From NCBI RefSeq assembly GCF_019195395.1, contig NZ_CP078067.1:2371783-2435782 (forward strand): a stretch of DNA of 64,000 bases, written 5' to 3'. Source of the stretch: Kaistella faecalis. GTDB lineage: Bacteria; Bacteroidota; Bacteroidia; Flavobacteriales; Weeksellaceae. Shown here one piece after another: positions 16,657 through 25,464 of this stretch (its first letter is position 1; every line of letters begins with the position of its first letter). The position numbers and the translations under genes were made by a program. Below the pieces are notes generated by a model, which saw only the letters and a program-made list of their open reading frames with translations, did no database searches and had not been told where the DNA came from.

Positions 16657-18450
16657 ATGTCAAAAGAGACAAATTCAGCAGAGGTTTTATTGAACCAAAA
16701 CGTAGCACCAGAACAGTTTGATTGGGATTCTTTCGAATCAGGATTAGATGCTGATGCAAGAAAAGAGAAAAGCGATTTAGAGGAAATCTACAATGGCTCT
16801 CTTAACAACCTTCAGGATAACGACGTACTTGTAGGAAAAGTTGTAAGACTTACCGACAAAGAAGCGATTGTTGACATCAACTTCAAATCTGAAGGGGTTA
16901 TTTCTCTAAACGAATTCCGTTACAACCAAGGTCTTGCTGTAGGTGATGAAGTGGAAGTAATGGTGGACAGAAGAGAAGACAAATCTGGACAGTTACAGCT
17001 TTCTCATAAAAAAGCAAGAACACTTAAGGCTTGGGACAGAGTAAACGAACTTCACGAAACTGGAGAAATCGTTAACGGTTTCGTTAAATCAAGAACTAAA
17101 GGTGGTATGATCGTAGACGTTCACGGTATTGAAGCATTCTTACCAGGTTCTCAAATCGATGTTAAGCCTATTAAAGATTACGATCAGTTCGTAGGTAAAA
17201 CAATGGAATTCAAAGTTGTGAAAATCAACCCTGAATTCAAAAACGTTGTTGTATCTCACAAAGCGCTTATCGAAGCAGATCTTGAAGGTCAGAAGAGAGA
17301 AATCATCGGTCAGTTAGAAAAAGGACAGGTTCTTGAAGGAACTGTTAAAAATATTACTTCTTACGGGGTATTCGTAGACTTAGGTGGTGTTGATGGATTA
17401 ATCCATATTACCGACCTTTCCTGGTCTAGAGTTAACCACCCATCGGAAATCCTTTCAGACGGCGAAACTGTAAAAGTGGTAATCCTTGATTTCGATGACG
17501 AGAAAACAAGAATCCAGTTAGGTATGAAGCAATTGGAAGCTCATCCTTGGGATGCTCTTTCTGCTGATATGAAAGTAGGAGACAGAGTAAAAGGAAAAGT
17601 AGTAGTTCTTGCTGATTATGGTGCATTCGTTGAGGTTGCTCCAGGTGTAGAAGGATTAATTCACGTTTCTGAAATGTCTTGGTCTACTCATTTAAGAAGT
17701 GCAGGAGATTTCGTAAAAGTAGGTGACGAGGTAGAAGCAGAAGTTTTAACACTTGACAGAGAAGACAGAAAAATCTCTTTAGGGATGAAACAGCTTAGCC
17801 AGGATCCTTGGTCAAATATCGAAACTAAATATCCTGTAGGTTCTAAGCACGTTGGAACAGTAAGAAACTTTACTAATTTCGGTGTGTTTGTAGAATTGGA
17901 AGAAGGTATCGACGGCTTGATCTACATCTCTGATCTTTCTTGGACTAAGAAAATCAAGCACCCATCAGAATTCTGTGCGGTTGGCGATAAATTAGACGTA
18001 ATCGTTCTAGAATTGGATACTGCTGCAAGAAGACTTTCTTTAGGTCACAAACAACTTCTTGAAAATCCTTGGGATAAATTCGAAACTAAATATGCTGAAG
18101 GTACTGTACACGCAGGAAAAGCTACTGAAGTTTTCGATAAAGGAGCACAGGTTCAGTTCGAAGACGCTGAAGTTGAAGCTTTCTGCCCATCAAGATTATT
18201 AGAAAAAGAAGACGGTTCTAAAATCAAGAAAGGCGAAGATGCACAGTTCAAAGTAATCGAATTCAACAAAGAATTCAAGAGAGTAGTAGTATCTCACACA
18301 GGAATCTTCAGAGATGAGGAAAAGAAAAACGTGAGAGAATCTTCTTCATCTAACAAACCGATGGGTTCTTCAAGCAACGAAGAAAAATCAACTCTAGGTG
18401 ATTTAGATGTATTAGCAGAATTGAAAAAGAAAATGGAAGGTGGTAACTAA
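16657..18450 (+). CDS. rpsA: 30S ribosomal protein S1
   Basis: mRNA-binding ribosomal protein with 597 residues. At least six S1 (OB-fold) domains can be counted, the clearest being GQVLEGTVKNITSYGVFVDL, GDRVKGKVVVLADYGAFVEV and GSKHVGTVRNFTNFGVFVEL, each followed by GLIHITDLSW-like strands. The acidic N-terminus and a flexible Ser-rich C-terminal tail (ESSSSNKPMGSSSNEEKS) are usual in Flavobacteriia. It has a strong consensus promoter, a long leader and its own terminator. Codon use is typical of a highly expressed gene. Confidence 0.97.
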   Translation: MSKETNSAEVLLNQNVAPEQFDWDSFESGLDADARKEKSDLEEIYNGSLNNLQDNDVLVGKVVRLTDKEAIVDINFKSEGVISLNEFRYNQGLAVGDEVEVMVDRREDKSGQLQLSHKKARTLKAWDRVNELHETGEIVNGFVKSRTKGGMIVDVHGIEAFLPGSQIDVKPIKDYDQFVGKTMEFKVVKINPEFKNVVVSHKALIEADLEGQKREIIGQLEKGQVLEGTVKNITSYGVFVDLGGVDGLIHITDLSWSRVNHPSEILSDGETVKVVILDFDDEKTRIQLGMKQLEAHPWDALSADMKVGDRVKGKVVVLADYGAFVEVAPGVEGLIHVSEMSWSTHLRSAGDFVKVGDEVEAEVLTLDREDRKISLGMKQLSQDPWSNIETKYPVGSKHVGTVRNFTNFGVFVELEEGIDGLIYISDLSWTKKIKHPSEFCAVGDKLDVIVLELDTAARRLSLGHKQLLENPWDKFETKYAEGTVHAGKATEVFDKGAQVQFEDAEVEAFCPSRLLEKEDGSKIKKGEDAQFKVIEFNKEFKRVVVSHTGIFRDEEKKNVRESSSSNKPMGSSSNEEKSTLGDLDVLAELKKKMEGGN

Positions 18451-18472
18451 TCCTTTCTAAATCTTAATAAAT

Positions 18473-18502
18473 AACGTCTCCGCAACCGGAGGCGTTTTTT
18501 TA
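18473..18502 (+). terminator. Intrinsic terminator after rpsA
   Basis: AACGTCTCCG CAAC CGGAGGCGTT stem (one G-U pair) followed by a T7 run. Confidence 0.9.
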
Positions 18503-18563
18503 TGAAAAAAATGTAAAACATATTGATTTTTTTTATATTTTCGAAGCCAATTAATGAAAATAT

Positions 18564-21158
18564 ATGAAAAATAGAAATTTACCCTTTAAAATTGCCGCGG
18601 TATTTTTGATGTTTTCTTTCGGAAGTGCGGGTGCGCAGGACTTTAAGTCACTCATCCAGAATCACCTTTCTGCAAAGAGTACATTCGTGAAAGCCGATCT
18701 TAAAAATTTCGAGATCATCAATCAGGATTTTTCGAAATCTATGAAGTCTGATGTCGTAAAAATCCAACAGTCTTACCAAGGCATTCCCGTCTATAATGCA
18801 GTAGGCACGGCGTTGGTAAAAGACCAGAAAATCAGTTTTTTTAATGACAGTTTTGCAAAAAACTATGCCAATGCAAGCCAGCCCACTGAAGCCGGCAGCA
18901 GCAAATCTGTTTTTGCAAATGTCGCTCAGTCCCTGGGTTTAAAAAACAGTACAAGTTACCAGGTAATCGGTATTAAAGATGCTGATCTTGATACTCCATT
19001 CGTAAAAAGTCGTTTGATTTATTTTCAGACAGAAAATAATGATTTAAGATTGTGTCACGAATATATTTTCGAAGAAAAAGGGACCTCCAACTACTGGGAT
19101 ATTCTTGCAGATGCCCGAACGGGAGAAATTCTCAGCAAAGTTAACTTAACACTTTCCTGTACTTTCAATCATGATGCCTATAACCATGATTATGCAGCGC
19201 ATACCCCTGAAGGATTTTCAAGCGATTTCGCTCAAAGCGCAAAAGCAGATGCCGCAATGGCGCCGTTAGATGCAAGCTACAGAGTATTCGCATTGCCTAT
19301 TGAAAGCCCTAGCCACGGTGGCAGATCTCTGGTTTCAAATCCATGGTTAGCCGATGCTTCTCCGGAAGGATGGCATACAATTCCTGGCGGAACTTACGCA
19401 GGTACCTTCACTACTACAAGAGGGAATAACGTAATGGCGTATGATGATAAAAACAACACCAATTCTCCCGGGTCATATGCGGAAGGAGGAGCAGGTAGGG
19501 TTTTTGATTTTCCTTTCATTGTCAATAATACACCAGGAAACCTGAATGCTTCCACCACTAATTTATTTTATGTCAATAATAAGATTCACGATATTTTTTA
19601 CCGTTTAGGATTTACAGAAACTGCTAGAAATTTCCAGGCATGGAACTATGGTAAAGGTGGAGCACAAAATGATTATGTTCAGGCAGAGTCACAGGATGGT
19701 GGCGGTACCGATAATGCAAATTTCGCAACACCTATCGATGGTTCCAGACCAAGAATGCAGATGTACCTTTGGAATCCTTCCGTTCTGGAGCGTGTTTTTT
19801 ATAATTCCCCTCCCGAAGCAGTTGGGAGAGAAGTTCAAAATTATATTTCGACCACTTTCGGTCCTGCCCTTACTCCAACGGGAGTTACAGCTGATGTAAA
19901 ATTGTCGCCGGTTCTTGATGCATGTACCGCACTTCCTGCAGGATCCTTAACCGGACTTATTGGATTGATTGAAAGAGGTTCTTGTGATTTCGTAGTTAAG
20001 GTGAAAAATGCACAGAACGCTGGAGCAGTAGCAGCAATTATTTACAGTTTGCCAACTTCTACTCCTACAGCGGGAATGGCAGGTGTCGATGCTACAATTA
20101 CCATTCCTTCAGTATTGATTGAAAATTCAGAAGGAGTTTACATGAAAAATCTACTGGCCACAAAAACTGTAAATATAACCTTGAAATACGACCCAACAAC
20201 ACAAAAAATCAGAGACGGAAGTTTCGATAACGGAATCGTAATTCACGAATATGGCCACGGAATCTCTAACAGAAACACCGGAAACGGATATTCATGCCTG
20301 TCTTCATCAAGCTCGAAGGAGCAAATGGGAGAAGGTTGGTCCGATTTTTTCGCTTTGATGCTCACCAACAGACCTAACGATAATGCTTCCGTGCCAAGAG
20401 GTATTGGAACTTACGCCATCACCGAAGATGTAAATGGCCTGGGAATCAGACCTGCACAATATTCACCGGATTTTGGAATCAATAACTACGCATATGGCGA
20501 TACCAACGGAATGGAATATACCAATACAAGCGGCCAGCTTGTACCGAATGTACACTCGATAGGTTTCATTTGGGCCTCAATGCTGTGGGATCTGCATTGG
20601 AAATACGTTGAGAAATATGGTTATTCAGCAGACGTTATGGCGAATACTGCGAATGGAAGTACAAAAGTTCTGCAGCTTGTAACCGACGGCTTGAAGCTTC
20701 AGGAATGTAGCCCAACTTTTGTGAGCGGCAGAGATGCTATTTTGGCTGCAGACTTAGCAACCACCGGTGGTGCCGATAAATGTATGATTTGGGATGTCTT
20801 CGCAAGAAGAGGTTTGGGTGTAAATGCATCTGCGGGAGCAAAAACAAATATCAACGATCAGGTAGAAAGCTTTGAGGTTCCTGCAGAATGCGTACTTGCG
20901 ACCAGCGATGTAAATGGAGGTAAGGCATTAAGCATTTATCCAAATCCGGCGAAGAACGAATTCTTCCTGAAGTCTGCACACAACACTTTAGGTAAATTGA
21001 ATGTTGAGATTTTCGATGCTACAGGAAAATTAGTTTCCAGCCAGAAGATTTCAGGTAGTGATGCTGTAAATACACAAGCTCTAGTAAACGGAGTTTACGT
21101 GGTGAAAGTGTCAGGTTTAGGAGTAAATTATTCATCTAAACTCATGATCAGAAAATAA
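18564..21158 (+). CDS. Secreted M36 (fungalysin) metallopeptidase with PA and T9SS sorting domains
   Basis: Extracellular zinc endopeptidase, 864 residues. Order: signal peptide (to about residue 24, GSAGAQ), FTP-type propeptide (about 25-190), M36 catalytic domain split by a protease-associated domain (about 430-540, DACTALPAGSLTGLIGLIER), zinc site HEYGHGISNR with the third ligand in GEGWSDFFAL, and a C-terminal T9SS type A domain (LSIYPNPAKNEFFLKSAHNT). Such enzymes are common secreted nutrient proteases in Flavobacteriia. Monocistronic, with a strong terminator. Confidence 0.95.
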   Translation: MKNRNLPFKIAAVFLMFSFGSAGAQDFKSLIQNHLSAKSTFVKADLKNFEIINQDFSKSMKSDVVKIQQSYQGIPVYNAVGTALVKDQKISFFNDSFAKNYANASQPTEAGSSKSVFANVAQSLGLKNSTSYQVIGIKDADLDTPFVKSRLIYFQTENNDLRLCHEYIFEEKGTSNYWDILADARTGEILSKVNLTLSCTFNHDAYNHDYAAHTPEGFSSDFAQSAKADAAMAPLDASYRVFALPIESPSHGGRSLVSNPWLADASPEGWHTIPGGTYAGTFTTTRGNNVMAYDDKNNTNSPGSYAEGGAGRVFDFPFIVNNTPGNLNASTTNLFYVNNKIHDIFYRLGFTETARNFQAWNYGKGGAQNDYVQAESQDGGGTDNANFATPIDGSRPRMQMYLWNPSVLERVFYNSPPEAVGREVQNYISTTFGPALTPTGVTADVKLSPVLDACTALPAGSLTGLIGLIERGSCDFVVKVKNAQNAGAVAAIIYSLPTSTPTAGMAGVDATITIPSVLIENSEGVYMKNLLATKTVNITLKYDPTTQKIRDGSFDNGIVIHEYGHGISNRNTGNGYSCLSSSSSKEQMGEGWSDFFALMLTNRPNDNASVPRGIGTYAITEDVNGLGIRPAQYSPDFGINNYAYGDTNGMEYTNTSGQLVPNVHSIGFIWASMLWDLHWKYVEKYGYSADVMANTANGSTKVLQLVTDGLKLQECSPTFVSGRDAILAADLATTGGADKCMIWDVFARRGLGVNASAGAKTNINDQVESFEVPAECVLATSDVNGGKALSIYPNPAKNEFFLKSAHNTLGKLNVEIFDATGKLVSSQKISGSDAVNTQALVNGVYVVKVSGLGVNYSSKLMIRK

Positions 21159-21178
21159 TTAATAATTTCTTTTTTATC

Positions 21179-21212
21179 AACCGTCTTGCTTTTTGGTAAG
21201 ACGGTTTTTTAT
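21179..21212 (+). terminator. Intrinsic terminator after M36 peptidase gene
   Basis: AACCGTCTTGC TTTTTG GTAAGACGGTT stem and T-run; sits 20 bp past the stop. Confidence 0.9.
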
Positions 21213-21276
21213 TAATAATAATGATGTTTAAATCTTAATAATTCGCGACATGCAAATCTTATAAGACAAATTAGCA

Positions 21277-21308
21277 AATAAAAAACCCACCAGATAAATC
21301 TGATGGGC
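21277..21308 (-). terminator. Intrinsic terminator after rplS
   Basis: CCCACCAGAT / ATCTGATGGG stem (one G-U pair), followed on the minus strand by a T-run (A-run at 21277-21285). Confidence 0.85.
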
Positions 21309-21330
21309 TTTCTTATTATTGTTGTCTGAA

Positions 21331-21684
21331 TTACTTTTTGTAAGCAGCGTCTTTAATTCTCGCTTTTTTACCTCTAAGGTTACGGAAATAGTAAATTCTC
21401 GCTCTTTTAACTTTACCTCTTCTGTCTACTTCAATTTTCTGAAGTGCTGGTAAATTAATTGGGAAAACTCTTTCTACACCCACATCACCACTCATTTTTC
21501 TAATGGTAAATGTTTTGGTAAGGCCTGTTCCTCTCAACTGAATTACAGTTCCTTTGAAGAACTGAGTTCTTGTTTTAGCGCCTTCTTTAATCTCGTAATA
21601 CACGGTAATGGTGTCACCGGCTTTGAATTCTGGGAATTCGTTTTTTGTGATGTACTTGTCTTGTACGTACTTTACTAAATCCAT
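21331..21684 (-). CDS. rplS: 50S ribosomal protein L19
   Basis: Large-subunit protein at the 30S-50S interface, 117 residues. It matches L19 throughout: FKAGDTITVYYEIKEGAKTR, FKGTVIQLRGTGLTKTFTIR, GVERVFPINLPALQKIEVDR and the tail ARIYYFRNLRGKKARIKD. Transcribed alone from the consensus promoter at 21756-21785, unlike the rpsP-rimM-trmD-rplS operon of many other bacteria. Confidence 0.98.
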   Translation of the reverse strand: MDLVKYVQDKYITKNEFPEFKAGDTITVYYEIKEGAKTRTQFFKGTVIQLRGTGLTKTFTIRKMSGDVGVERVFPINLPALQKIEVDRRGKVKRARIYYFRNLRGKKARIKDAAYKK

Positions 21685-21755
21685 TTTTATAATAAAAATT
21701 TTTTGTCAAGCTAAGCAACATTCACGTCCTTCGTCAGAGGTTGATTAACAGGTTG

Positions 21756-21785
21756 CAAAAATACTATATTTTTTCTATTCTGCAA
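21756..21785 (-). promoter_or_regulatory. rplS promoter (TTG-N19-TATTTTTG)
   Basis: On the minus strand TTG (21785-21783) is 19 bp from TATTTTTG (21763-21756). The leader would be about 65 nt. Nothing else is seen in 21685-21865. Confidence 0.7.
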
Positions 21786-21865
21786 ATCTTTCATTATTAA
21801 TATTTTAAAAATAGTGCACTATTGCTCATGTCATGATAAAATGTCAAATAAATCTGCCCGTGTGC

Positions 21866-22072
21866 TATGGCAAGTCAGATTAAAGATGAGGCAAAACCCA
21901 CCAGATGAGCGAAGATGAGGTTGTAGAAAAAGTGATGTTAAAGAAACAAGCAGTAAAAAGTTTTGTCCCGGTGGATAAATTAGGAGAAATTGCCGTATTT
22001 TTATCAGCAGAAAACGCCACAACAGTCTCCGGATCGGTATTTACTTTAGATGGAGGGTGGAGTGCACAGTAA
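21866..22072 (+). pseudogene. Remnant of 3-hydroxybutyrate dehydrogenase (SDR), C-terminal tail only
   Basis: The frame from 21905 to the TAA at 22070-22072 encodes 55 residues ending VSGSVFTLDGGWSAQ, the C-terminus of classical SDR enzymes; the segment MSEDEVVEKVMLKKQAVKSF and the ending GGWSAQ are typical of 3-hydroxybutyrate dehydrogenases. Just upstream, ASQIKDEAK continues the family pattern but in another frame, consistent with loss of one A in an A-run near 21895. The Rossmann fold and YxxxK catalytic part are absent. It lies 12 bp before scoA, the next step in ketone-body use, so a functional gene probably once headed this operon. Confidence 0.8.
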
Positions 22073-22084
22073 TATTCAGTAAAT

Positions 22085-22789
22085 ATGATCGATAAAAGAG
22101 TAAAAAACGCCAAGGAAGCCATAAATGGTATTACCGATGGAATGACTTTGATTGTAGGTGGTTTCGGCTTGTCAGGAATTCCCGAAAATTCAATTTCGGA
22201 GCTGGTTGAAAGCAATATTTCCGGGCTTACCTGTATCTCAAATAATGCAGGAGTTGATGATTTTGGACTTGGTTTGCTCCTTCAAAAGAAGCAGATCAAA
22301 AAAATGATCGCATCCTACGTTGGCGAAAATGCCGAATTCGAAAGACAGATGCTTTCCGGTGAACTTGAGGTAGAATTGACGCCTCAGGGAACTTTAGCGG
22401 AAAAATGCCGCGCTGCACAGCACGGAATTCCTGCATTTTATACCCCTGCAGGCTACGGAACCGAGGTTGCTGAGGGCAAAGAAACTAAGGAATTCAACGG
22501 TAAAATGCATATTTTGGAATATGCTTATGAAGCAGATTTCGCCATTGTAAAAGCCTGGAAAGGTGATCACGCAGGAAATTTAATTTTCAGAGGAACAGCA
22601 CGGAATTTCAATGCGCCGATGGCCGGAGCCGGAAAAATTACTATCGCTGAGGTAGAAGAATTGCTAGAACCGGGTGAATTGGATCCGAACCAGATTCACA
22701 TTCCCGGAATTATGGTACAGCGGATTTTTCAGGGCGAAAAATTCGAGAAAAGAATAGAGCAGCGTACAACCCGAAAAAGAGAAGCATAA
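22085..22789 (+). CDS. scoA: Succinyl-CoA:3-ketoacid CoA transferase subunit A
   Basis: Transfers CoA from succinyl-CoA to acetoacetate, allowing ketone-body (or PHB-derived) acetoacetate to be used. The 234-residue alpha subunit shows the family start ([20 protein letters not shown], then SGIPENSI), [16 protein letters not shown] and [20 protein letters not shown]. It is coupled to scoB (stop and ATG share one base at 22789) and is preceded by the decayed 3-hydroxybutyrate dehydrogenase tail. Confidence 0.95.
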   Translation: MIDKRVKNAKEAINGITDGMTLIVGGFGLSGIPENSISELVESNISGLTCISNNAGVDDFGLGLLLQKKQIKKMIASYVGENAEFERQMLSGELEVELTPQGTLAEKCRAAQHGIPAFYTPAGYGTEVAEGKETKEFNGKMHILEYAYEADFAIVKAWKGDHAGNLIFRGTARNFNAPMAGAGKITIAEVEELLEPGELDPNQIHIPGIMVQRIFQGEKFEKRIEQRTTRKREA

Positions 22790-23442
22790 TGTTGACAAAA
22801 GAACAGATCGCACAGCGAATTTCTAAGGAAGTTAAAGACCGTTATTATGTAAATCTCGGAATCGGTATCCCGACTTTAGTAGCAAACTACGTTCCTCAGG
22901 ATATTTCCGTGGAATTTCAAAGTGAAAACGGCGTTCTCGGAATGGGTCCTTTTCCTTTTGAGGGCGAAGAGGATCCGGACTTGATTAATGCTGGAAAACA
23001 GACAATTACAACGCTGCCGGGTGCTTCATTTTTCGATTCTGCTTTTAGTTTTGGAATGATCCGAAGCAAAAAAGTGGATCTCACCATTCTCGGCGCAATG
23101 GAAGTTTCCGAGAACGGCGACATCGCAAACTGGAAAATTCCTGGAAAAATGGTGAAAGGAATGGGAGGAGCGATGGATTTGGTGGCTTCGGCGGAAAATA
23201 TCATTGTTGCGATGATGCATGTAAACAAAGCCGGCGAAAGCAAAATTCTTAAAAAATGTACACTTCCGTTAACCGGTGTCGGTTGCGTGAAAAAGGTAGT
23301 CACAGAACTTGCGGTGATGGATGTTACGCCGAAAGGTTTCAGACTTCTGGAGCGTGCACCCGGAGTTTCCGTGGAAGATATTATTAAAGCTACTGAAGCA
23401 GATTTGATTATCGAAGGAGAGATTCCGGAAATGCAATTCTAA
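22789..23442 (+). CDS. scoB: Succinyl-CoA:3-ketoacid CoA transferase subunit B
   Basis: Beta subunit, 217 residues. The catalytic glutamate is in the family motif VEFQSENGVLGMGPFPFEGE (SENG). Other conserved parts are YVNLGIGIPTLVANYVP and SFGMIRSKKVDLTILGAMEV. It forms the active transferase with the product of scoA and ends with a clear terminator at 23463. Confidence 0.95.
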   Translation: MLTKEQIAQRISKEVKDRYYVNLGIGIPTLVANYVPQDISVEFQSENGVLGMGPFPFEGEEDPDLINAGKQTITTLPGASFFDSAFSFGMIRSKKVDLTILGAMEVSENGDIANWKIPGKMVKGMGGAMDLVASAENIIVAMMHVNKAGESKILKKCTLPLTGVGCVKKVVTELAVMDVTPKGFRLLERAPGVSVEDIIKATEADLIIEGEIPEMQF

Positions 23443-23462
23443 ATCAATTACTTAACAGATTC

Positions 23463-23495
23463 AATCCCTTTCAATTTTTTGAGAGGGATTTTTTT
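23463..23495 (+). terminator. Intrinsic terminator after scoAB
   Basis: AATCCCTTTCAA / TTGAGAGGGATT stem, short loop, T7 run. Confidence 0.9.
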
Positions 23496-23520
23496 GTGTT
23501 TTGAACTGAAAAGATTTTAT

Positions 23521-23639
23521 ATCTAAAATAAGCAGTGTATTTAGATAAAATTAAATATTTTATGCAAAGATTTAAAAAATAAATCTAAATTGTTTTTGTA
23601 ATTAACTAATAATATCTAATTTTGCATCCTAATTTAGAT
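23521..23639 (+). promoter_or_regulatory. Candidate operators of the arginine operon (ATCTAAW-N12-TTTAGAT)
   Basis: Two inverted repeats of identical 26-bp geometry: ATCTAAA-N12-TTTAGAT at 23521-23546 and ATCTAAT-N12-TTTAGAT at 23614-23639. The second overlaps the -7 element and the predicted start. A single half-site, ATCTAAA, lies at 23583-23589. The layout suits a dimeric or multimeric repressor. The Lrp/AsnC protein encoded at the end of the operon is a candidate ligand-responsive binder, as is an ArgR-type protein encoded elsewhere. Confidence 0.55.
23596..23624 (+). promoter_or_regulatory. Arginine operon promoter (TTG-N18-TAATTTTG)
   Basis: TTG at 23596-23598 and TAATTTTG at 23617-23624, 18 bp apart; transcription would start about 20 nt before the GTG start of the first gene. 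Confidence 0.65.
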
Positions 23640-23649
23640 AAACGTACAA

Positions 23650-24285
23650 GTGAATACGAAATTTACAGTAAAAGTTGCAACAGATCAGGACCTTATGTCA
23701 GTTCCGGCAATTCTAAAGGAAATCGAAGAATCCGCAAAAGAGCGCGGAACCGGAATTGCAAAACGTACAGCTTCATATCTTGAAGAGAAAATAAATGAAG
23801 GTAAAGCCGTGATGGCCTTTTCACCGGAAGGCGAGTGGGCGGGTTTCTGTTATATCGAAACCTGGAGTAACAAAACCTATGTCGCAAATTCCGGGTTAAT
23901 CGTTTCCCGAAAATTCAGGAACGAAGGATTGGCAAGAATGATTAAAGAAGTAATATTCAATTATTCCAGGGAAAAATATCCCAACGCAAAACTTTTTGGT
24001 TTAACGACCGGATTAGCTGTAATGAAAATCAACAGCAACCTCGGTTATAAACCCGTAACCTACTCGGAACTGACGCAGGATGATGTTTTCTGGAGCGGCT
24101 GCAAAAGCTGCGTGAACTATGAAATTCTGATGAGCAAAGAACGCAAAAACTGCCTTTGTACCGCAATGCTTTACAACCCGAACGAAATCACAGCAACAGA
24201 AATTAAGAATAATACCAAATCTGAAAATGACCAGAAGTTGTTTTCAAAATTCAAAAAAATAAAGACAATGTTATGGAAAAAGTAG
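23650..24285 (+). CDS. GNAT-family N-acyltransferase of the arginine operon (probable N-acetyl/succinyl-glutamate synthase)
   Basis: First gene of the arginine operon, 211 residues, GTG start at 23650. The GNAT fold is visible: AVMAFSPEGEWAGFCYIETW, then GLIVSRKFRNEGLARMIKEV with the acyl-CoA loop (RKFRNEGLA). The later part contains a cysteine cluster (SGCKSC...KNCLC). Because the operon otherwise lacks the enzyme that acylates glutamate, this protein is the likely first step, acting in place of classical ArgA or ArgJ. Whether acetyl or succinyl is used is not decided by the sequence. Its end overlaps argG by 13 bp, so the two are coupled. Confidence 0.82.
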   Translation: MNTKFTVKVATDQDLMSVPAILKEIEESAKERGTGIAKRTASYLEEKINEGKAVMAFSPEGEWAGFCYIETWSNKTYVANSGLIVSRKFRNEGLARMIKEVIFNYSREKYPNAKLFGLTTGLAVMKINSNLGYKPVTYSELTQDDVFWSGCKSCVNYEILMSKERKNCLCTAMLYNPNEITATEIKNNTKSENDQKLFSKFKKIKTMLWKK

Positions 24286-25463
24286 TTTTAGCTTATAGCG
24301 GCGGCCTCGATACATCTTTTTGCGCCGTTTACCTTTCAAAAGTAAAGCAGCTGGAAGTGCATGCGGTGATGGTAAATCTCGGCGGATTTTCTGAAGAGGA
24401 AATTAAAAAAACGGAGGAGCGCGCATATCAGTTGGGCGTAAAATCTTTCCATGTGATCGATGACGCGGAGAATTATTACGAAAAATGTATCAAATATTTA
24501 ATCTTCGGGAATGTTTTAAAAAATAATACATATCCGCTTTCAGTAAGTTCTGAAAGAGTTTTTCAGGCAACTGCAATTGCTGATTATGCCAAAAAAATCG
24601 GTGCAAAAGCCATCGCGCACGGAAGTACGGGAGCCGGAAATGATCAGGTTCGTTTCGACAGCATTTTCCAGATTCTTTTGCCGGAAGTTGAAATCATTAC
24701 GCCAATCCGTGATCTGAAACTTTCCAGAAATGAAGAGATTGAATTTTTGAAGAAAAACGGTTTTGAAATCAACTTTGAAAAATCTCAGTACTCCATCAAC
24801 AAAGGACTTTGGGGAACTTCGGTAGGCGGAAAAGAAACGCTGACTTCCAATTTATCGCTTCCTGAAACTGCTTATCCAACACAGATTTCAAAAACAGAAC
24901 CCGAAGAAATGTCCATCACTTTCGAAAAAGGGGAAATTAAAGCTGTAAACGGTGAAAAGTTTTCAAAACCGATCGAAGCGATCCAGAAAATCCAGGAAAT
25001 TGCGCAGGCTTTCGGAATTGGCCGCGACACGCACGTTGGCGACACCATTATTGGAATTAAAGGTCGAGTAAGTTTTGAAGCGGCTGCTCCATTAATAATT
25101 TTGAAAGCGCATCATTTGTTGGAAAAACATACGCTGACTAAAAATCAGCTTTTAATTAAGGATCAGCTCAGCCTTTCTTATGGAAATTATTTGCACGATG
25201 GTTTGGTCCTCGATCCGGTAATGAAAGATTTTGAAGCACTTTTCGAAAGTTCTCAGAAAACCGTAAACGGTACAGTTAAAATTTTATTGAAACCTTATCA
25301 TTTTAATTTGATTGGAATTGAATCTCCAAACGATTTGATGTCATCTGATTTCGGTTCTTACGGAGAAATGAACAAAACCTGGACAGAATCTGACGTGAAA
25401 GGTTTCTCAAAAATATATTCGAATGCGCTGAGCATTTATCATCAGGTAAACAACAAGAATTAA
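24273..25463 (+). CDS. argG: Argininosuccinate synthase
   Basis: Joins citrulline and aspartate using ATP. Residues 6-14 are the PP-loop (LAYSGGLDTSF), with AHGSTGAGNDQVRFDS and KGLWGTSVGGKET conserved. The length of 396 residues is normal. It starts inside the end of the GNAT gene and is followed one base later by argC. Confidence 0.96.
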   Translation: MEKVVLAYSGGLDTSFCAVYLSKVKQLEVHAVMVNLGGFSEEEIKKTEERAYQLGVKSFHVIDDAENYYEKCIKYLIFGNVLKNNTYPLSVSSERVFQATAIADYAKKIGAKAIAHGSTGAGNDQVRFDSIFQILLPEVEIITPIRDLKLSRNEEIEFLKKNGFEINFEKSQYSINKGLWGTSVGGKETLTSNLSLPETAYPTQISKTEPEEMSITFEKGEIKAVNGEKFSKPIEAIQKIQEIAQAFGIGRDTHVGDTIIGIKGRVSFEAAAPLIILKAHHLLEKHTLTKNQLLIKDQLSLSYGNYLHDGLVLDPVMKDFEALFESSQKTVNGTVKILLKPYHFNLIGIESPNDLMSSDFGSYGEMNKTWTESDVKGFSKIYSNALSIYHQVNNKN

Positions 25464-25464
25464 T

